The notes under the pieces: generated by a model
Told to the model about the DNA's origin: nothing
Seen by the model: the letters and a program-made list of their open reading frames with translations, nothing else
The model's database searches: none
From: Castanea sativa
Lineage: Eukaryota; Streptophyta; Magnoliopsida; Fagales; Fagaceae
DNA length: 64,000 nucleotides
NCBI RefSeq assembly: GCF_040712315.1
Contig: NC_134014.1
Location: forward strand, 9,518,244 to 9,582,243
Direction: 5' to 3'
Program-made: the position numbers and the translations under genes
Shown here: in pieces, positions 59,352 to 64,000 of the stretch
How the letters are laid out: the number at the start of each line of letters is the position of its first letter
Position numbering within the stretch: position 1 is the stretch's first letter

Positions 59352-60147
59352 CCATTTTCCAGATCACCCGTTCTCCGATCCGAGCTCCGACCCACGATCC
59401 ACACTCCGATCCACCATCCACAGCTCCGATTTGAGCTCCGACCCACCATCCACACTCCGATCACAGCTCCGAGCCACGAGCTCCGATCCGAGCTCTGATC
59501 CACCATCCACATCTCCGATCTGAGCTCCGATCCACCATCCGCAGCTCCGATTCACGATCTCCAATCCACCATCCACAACTCCGAGCCACGAGCTCCGATC
59601 CGAGCCCCGATCCACCATCCACAGCTCCAATCCGAGCTCCGATCCACCATCCACAGCTCCGATCCGAGCTCTGATCCACCATCCACAGCTCCGAGCCACG
59701 AGCTTCGATCTGAGCTTCGATCCACGATCCACACTTCGATCCACAGCTCCGATCCACCATCCACATCTCCGATCTGAGCTTCGATCCACGATCCACGAGC
59801 TTCGTGTTTGTGTATCTCTGTTTTTTTTTTTTTTTTGAGCAAGTGTATCTGTGTTGATTTCTGTGTGGATGTGTTTGTGCATGGGTGTGTTTTTGTGCAT
59901 ATGAGGAAAAAGAAGAATATGAGCAGTTAACTGGGAAAAGAGAGAAAAAAAAACGAGCGAACGAGAAATTATAAAAAAATTGGATAAACGAGCTACAGTA
60001 ACCGTGTTTATTTACACGGTTACTGTAGCTCATGGATGAATTTTCACAGTTTTAAACATTTTTACACCCACTTTTTTTGCTCAAAATGTGTAAAATTGAT
60101 AGTTTTTTCTGTTTTAGAAGTTTTTACATGAGCTGGTGTAGATGCTC
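59079..60147. mobile_element. PIF/Harbinger-like nonautonomous element, copy 2
   Basis: 1069 bp with inverted ends GAGCATCCACACCAGCTCAT and its near-exact partner, and TTA duplications at 59076-59078 and 60148-60150. It shares both subterminal parts with copy 1 at 17645. The interior is a GC-rich tandem array of CTCCGATCCACCATCCACAG-like units (59365-59800), preceded by (CT)n. The long minus-strand frames over the array are repeat read-through. Confidence 0.85.
59310..59349. repeat. (CT)n microsatellite in PIF-like element
   Basis: About 20 CT units just before the CTCCGATC array. Confidence 0.95.
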
Positions 60148-60150
60148 TTA

Positions 60151-61128
60151 CATCTTTAATTTCCCACACAAAAGTTTCATTTCTCACACAAAACCATCTC
60201 CTTCTCTCTCTCACGCACACATGTTGCACTCTATCTTACACACATACTCGGCGGCGTTGATCACTCACAAACACACCCGCTGAGCAGAGCCCAGCCCGGC
60301 ACTCGTCGGGGTCGAGCCCAGCCCAACCTAGCCCGACAACGACACCACCCATTCTCAAAGTCTTGCTACCTCTCTAAACCCATCTCTCTCTCTCTCTCTC
60401 CATGGTGAAACAGCTTAAGGGTCATCTAAAAGTTGAGCTTTTTAAGGCTTTATGTGATTTTGATTGTTTTTGGGATTTGATTTTGGATTTTGATGAACCA
60501 GGTTGTGGGTGGGATTGAGTTGCCGTCGGAGTAAAGCCAAGACAATAAGGGTTTTGGGATTGTACATCTAGGCAGGTTTTTATTTTCCTTTTGTATTTGG
60601 GATTTCATTATATATTTTTTTTAGCATTTTTTTAGTTAAGTTTGTGTTTGGTTGCTGGGAATTCATAGGAAGAGAAGGGAAATCTATAATTTGAGGTTTT
60701 CCCCTTTCCTATCTAATTATAAATTAATTTAGCTATGGTAGAAGGCTCTCTGAAGTCTAAAGGCCGAGGGAGGGAACTGGGAGCAGTTTTTGTAAATGTC
60801 AAATGGCACTAGACTTGAATCTCTTGTTGATCGTAAGCTTTTTCTTTCTTCCTCTTTTAATTCTTCCTTTCAATTTTATGTCTTATTATAATAACAACCT
60901 AGATACATTGAACACGGGTAAGTCTGTTTTAAACATTCTGTTGTCATAGTAGATTTGTATTGAGAACAAAAAAGAATTTGTTATTTGAACATTCTGTTAT
61001 TTGCTTTTTGTATATGGGGTTTGATTATATATTTTTTAAGTTCAAGATAAGTAATGTTAAATCTCAACTAAAGAATTTGATTGATAGGTTTATGTGGGTG
61101 AGTTAGAATTGTTTAAGTTGACTTAAAC
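60151..61128. other. Possible 5' region of an unidentified plus-strand gene
   Basis: A CT-rich leader-like tract (60180-60400) ends in CCATGGTGAAACAGCTTAAG at 60401. The frame from that ATG runs 37 codons to TGA and matches nothing known to me. It could be an untranslated leader of a host gene interrupted by the solo LTR, or nothing. Confidence 0.25.
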
Positions 61129-61133
61129 CATAT

Positions 61134-61852
61134 TGTGGGGTATAGAAATTTAATAAGATAATAATGTCACGCGTCATACTCGAGGCCAAGGAGGCCAGTT
61201 CAGTTCCGAGGAGACCATACCCTCGGACAGTAAGGCCGGAAAGGCGAGCCATGGCCACGTCAATGGCACACTACCCAAGGATGTCACACCGTAGAGAAAG
61301 GGTTTCAGAGAAGGGGGTTAGTCATGTCGTGTCTGAAGGGATGGAAGCTATCACCATATTAATTGCATCCCACCAAACTCTCTAGACGCATTTATGTGGA
61401 GAAGACCTTTGAACAATGCTGTCTTGGTTGCCACAACTCACAGAAGACTTGGGGAAACGTCTGATGGGACAAGAACTTGGGTGGTGGCCTGTATGATCAA
61501 CAAATAAAGGGTCAAGATCAATGGAAAGAGGATATATAATGTAAAAAACCTTCCAGAAAAAGGGGCATCTAAAAATTGTAGAAGAAGACACTATAGCAAC
61601 AAGAACTGAAATTGTAACCAAGTCTGAAGAAATATATTCAAGAACTACTCTCCTTGGATTTTGCCAATGATGGATTTTTTTTTGAAAAGCTTGTTTTTCT
61701 TTGCTTTATTATTATCTTTAATCCAATGTGAGCGTTGTTCAATTTATTGAAGCCTAGTTTTTAAGTCCACTCTCTAAAAATTCATTGTGTCAAGCTCTCT
61801 GGGCCCTAACCCTGTCACTTTTTGGGCTTAGGATCCAAAACCTACCCTTACA
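61134..61852 (+). mobile_element. Solo LTR of an LTR retrotransposon
   Basis: 719 bp beginning TGTGGGG and ending CTTACA, flanked by the 5-bp duplication CATAT (61129-61133, 61853-61857). The interior is GC-richer than its surroundings (CTCGGACAGTAAGGCCGGAA), with a TATA-like GATATATAATG near 61529. No internal domain or second LTR, so it arose by LTR-LTR recombination. The orientation is inferred from the TATA-like site. Confidence 0.8.
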
Positions 61853-62176
61853 CATATGATATTAAGTTTCATTCTCCCAGTTCTTTTTGTCAAATTTTCT
61901 CAACAACCAAATGTAGGTTTTGAAATATGTACCTCTACTTATTGAGGTAAGTTTTAGTCTTAGTAACATGCTAAATGGCTGCATAACTTTTTATCTATTT
62001 TTTACCCTGTTTTTATCGAGGACTAGAGGGTTGGGCTATATATATATTGATGGGTAGAGGATTGGACTATATATTTGTTGGATATTTATGTCTCTTTTAA
62101 TTCATTCTTTTTTTTAGGGGTGTCTCTTTTAATTTATGGTATTTTTCTTTTTTTATATCTTTTCACTAATTATAGG

Positions 62177-62284
62177 CATGAGTTAGCAGAAGACTGTGCG
62201 GATGATAATGATGCAAAGATTTCGATCTCTGAATTGAGGAAGGCAGTTCTAGAGGAGCTAAAAATGCATAATTCATTTGTATAA
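62177..62284 (+). other. Possible terminal exon, unidentified (ADDNDAKISISELRKAVLEE)
   Basis: After TTTCACTAATTATAG an open stretch reads HELAEDCADDNDAKISISEL, RKAVLEELKMHNSFV and stops at 62284. The bias toward charged, helix-forming residues and the good acceptor suggest a real last exon of an unidentified gene or gene fragment. No upstream exon was identified. Confidence 0.3.
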
Positions 62285-64000
62285 GTAAAATAAACCTTAT
62301 CTTATTCTGTCTATGAATTGCTCAATTGCCAAGAAATGTAGGTTAACAAAAGAAAATTGGAGGCCAAATCTTATTCATTATGTTTTCATTGTGTTTTGGT
62401 TGGTAAAATATGATATATTTAACTAGACGGATAGTTATATTAGGTTCTAGTTTTGCGAGTGTGGGAAATATAATGGAGATATAAAAAGTGGTTTTAGAGC
62501 TTTTATTGAACTATTGTTGTTGTAAATCTTATAGAGGGTTCTATTATTTTATTTTTTTGTATTAATAGCATGGACATTTCCATTTTCATATCATGGTATT
62601 TGAAAGTGGATGGAATAGGGGTTTAATCTTAGGATAAAGAACCAACCTCCCCTTGACACCCCCCCCCCCCGGAAAAAAAAAAAGAAAAAAAAAAAGTATA
62701 TATGAACATTACTCTCAAGACTCTTTTTATTTGGTGGCTGATTTAGGGGGCCCTAGGTTTGGCACTTCTCATAATTAAATTGTGATTGATATAATAAGTT
62801 GGTAAATTGATCAACATGGTTTAATAAAAATGGGTTCTTTGTGAGCTAGTTGTTATTCTTGACTGTACGGTACGTTGAAGTTTGATGGTGAGGCAATCAA
62901 GTTGGGAAGGCATACCTAACCAAAAAGTTATTTTGGAAAACATAAAGTGTGATTGTTGTGGTATTAGATTTTCACGATGTAGAAGCTTTGGCCCATATAT
63001 TTAAGAATTATGCCCCTATGATTTATTTTTCTTTGGTGCAAAATTTGATGCAGATTGCAAATTCTCCTTGTTGAATAATTTACTTTGACATAAAAAATTT
63101 GAAAGCAATTTTTAAGGGTTAGAAATATAGAGGCAAAGGTGCCTTGTAATTTATTGGAACATAGATGTGTATTAAGTAGAAGTCGAATAACAAGGAAAAC
63201 ATGTGAGAGAGGATGCTTCTCACAAACTCCAATGCTCAGTTATTTTCCTACTGAAACGAAGACAGGAAATAGTTATATATATATAGAGCTTGGTAACGTG
63301 ACATTTTTCGTGGACTATTTCAAGCATAGAACTTCTTAAGAGAAGAAAATGTTCTGAATTTTGTTAGAGCATGTGATAGAAGCTTATTATTTCTTTTGGC
63401 ATCCTATTTTTTCATAGGTATATTGGTCTTGAAACTAAATGTTTGGTTATAGACTTATAGTTGTTCTAACTCTTTTCTTTTTTATCGTTCTTGTTTTAAT
63501 TTCATTGATTTGGATGGTTGCATGGCTAATATGGTCTGGATTTACTGTGTGTGGATGGGTTTCGATGTTTTTTGGGATTTATTCATGAGTTTCCCTAACT
63601 TTTGTATGTGTGGGTCAAGGTCAATAGAGTGAGATGGTTATAAGATCTGTGATTGATACACCAAATCTGATAGTGCAAATACCTCATCTAAATGTTTCAA
63701 GAAGAAAATTTTTTCTCTTATGCTGACTATAATCTTTTATGTATGTTTTTGGAGGTTGTATTCTGGTAAACAATTAGCTGGAATCTCTTACTTTTTGATT
63801 CTTTAGATAGTTTAGGTTCATTTGAGTATGTTTTCATGTTGCCTATAAAGTTATCTTCAGAGGAAATTTCTATAATTAAGATCCACGTAAATTACTATTC
63901 TTACTACTATAAAAGGTCATATCCATTTTTAAATGGTAGACCTACTGATAAAAATATTAAAAATGGAGCAAAGAATGGTTTGCATGCTTCAACAAATGCA
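62285..64000. other. AT-rich DNA, no gene seen
   Basis: It contains a C-run and A-run at 62660-62695. The frame at 63139-63339 has no features of a gene. Confidence 0.4.

Noticed and set aside
59364..60033. Three overlapping 96-190 codon minus-strand frames rich in Trp-Trp-Ile-Gly repeats
   Set aside because: They are read-through of a tandem DNA array within a nonautonomous PIF-like element; all three frames are open because the repeat lacks stops.

Overview
The window is nuclear DNA from a flowering plant. The genes are split by GT-AG introns and belong to land-plant families (CSLD, RALF, plant TSPO). Intergenic DNA is AT-rich and crowded with plant transposons. It looks like a woody eudicot, possibly a rosid tree such as Fagaceae, but the species is an impression and not shown by the sequence.

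Four host genes look intact or nearly so. On the minus strand at 1174-6816 is a complete six-exon cellulose synthase-like D gene of the pollen CSLD4/CSLD1 type (1120 aa). At 13804-14193 (+) is a prepro-RALF peptide hormone gene. At 51981-52526 (+) is an intronless TSPO gene. At 40607-41060 (-) is a two-exon gene for a small secreted cysteine-rich peptide. Its tandem paralogue at 50087-50531 (-) keeps the signal-peptide exon but has a frameshift in exon 2. An F-box/kelch fragment (8742-9100) and a non-LTR-type RNase H fragment (11691-11939) are pseudogenes.

The rest is mainly mobile DNA. A degraded Ty3/gypsy element (about 18.8-30.1 kb, minus) is split by a 6.7-kb Ac-like hAT element (20736-27411). 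That hAT is itself split by a 1.04-kb Tip100-like hAT element (24581-25623). Both insertions have 8-bp target duplications, and the older reading frame closes up when each insertion is subtracted. Four long-terminal-repeat Mutator-like elements (30202-31913, 33012-34241, 36402-37631, 54069-55380) follow; three have exact 9-bp target duplications. Three carry recognisable host-gene fragments (a mitochondrial-type DEAD-box helicase, methionine sulfoxide reductase A and a SMXL Clp-ATPase-like protein), so they are Pack-MULEs. A copia-type gag region with its tRNA-Met primer site and a second plant-transposon ORF, but no pol, fills 43.7-49.4 kb and separates the two cysteine-rich peptide genes.

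Smaller items include two PIF/Harbinger-like elements with tandem-repeat cargo (17645-18762, 59079-60147), a solo LTR (61134-61852), tRNA-derived SINEs, a CACTA end and several MITEs. There are also six micro-insertions made almost only of poly(T)/poly(A) between 11-17 bp direct duplications; these look like retroposon copies reduced to their tails. The last 3.7 kb holds no gene I can identify.
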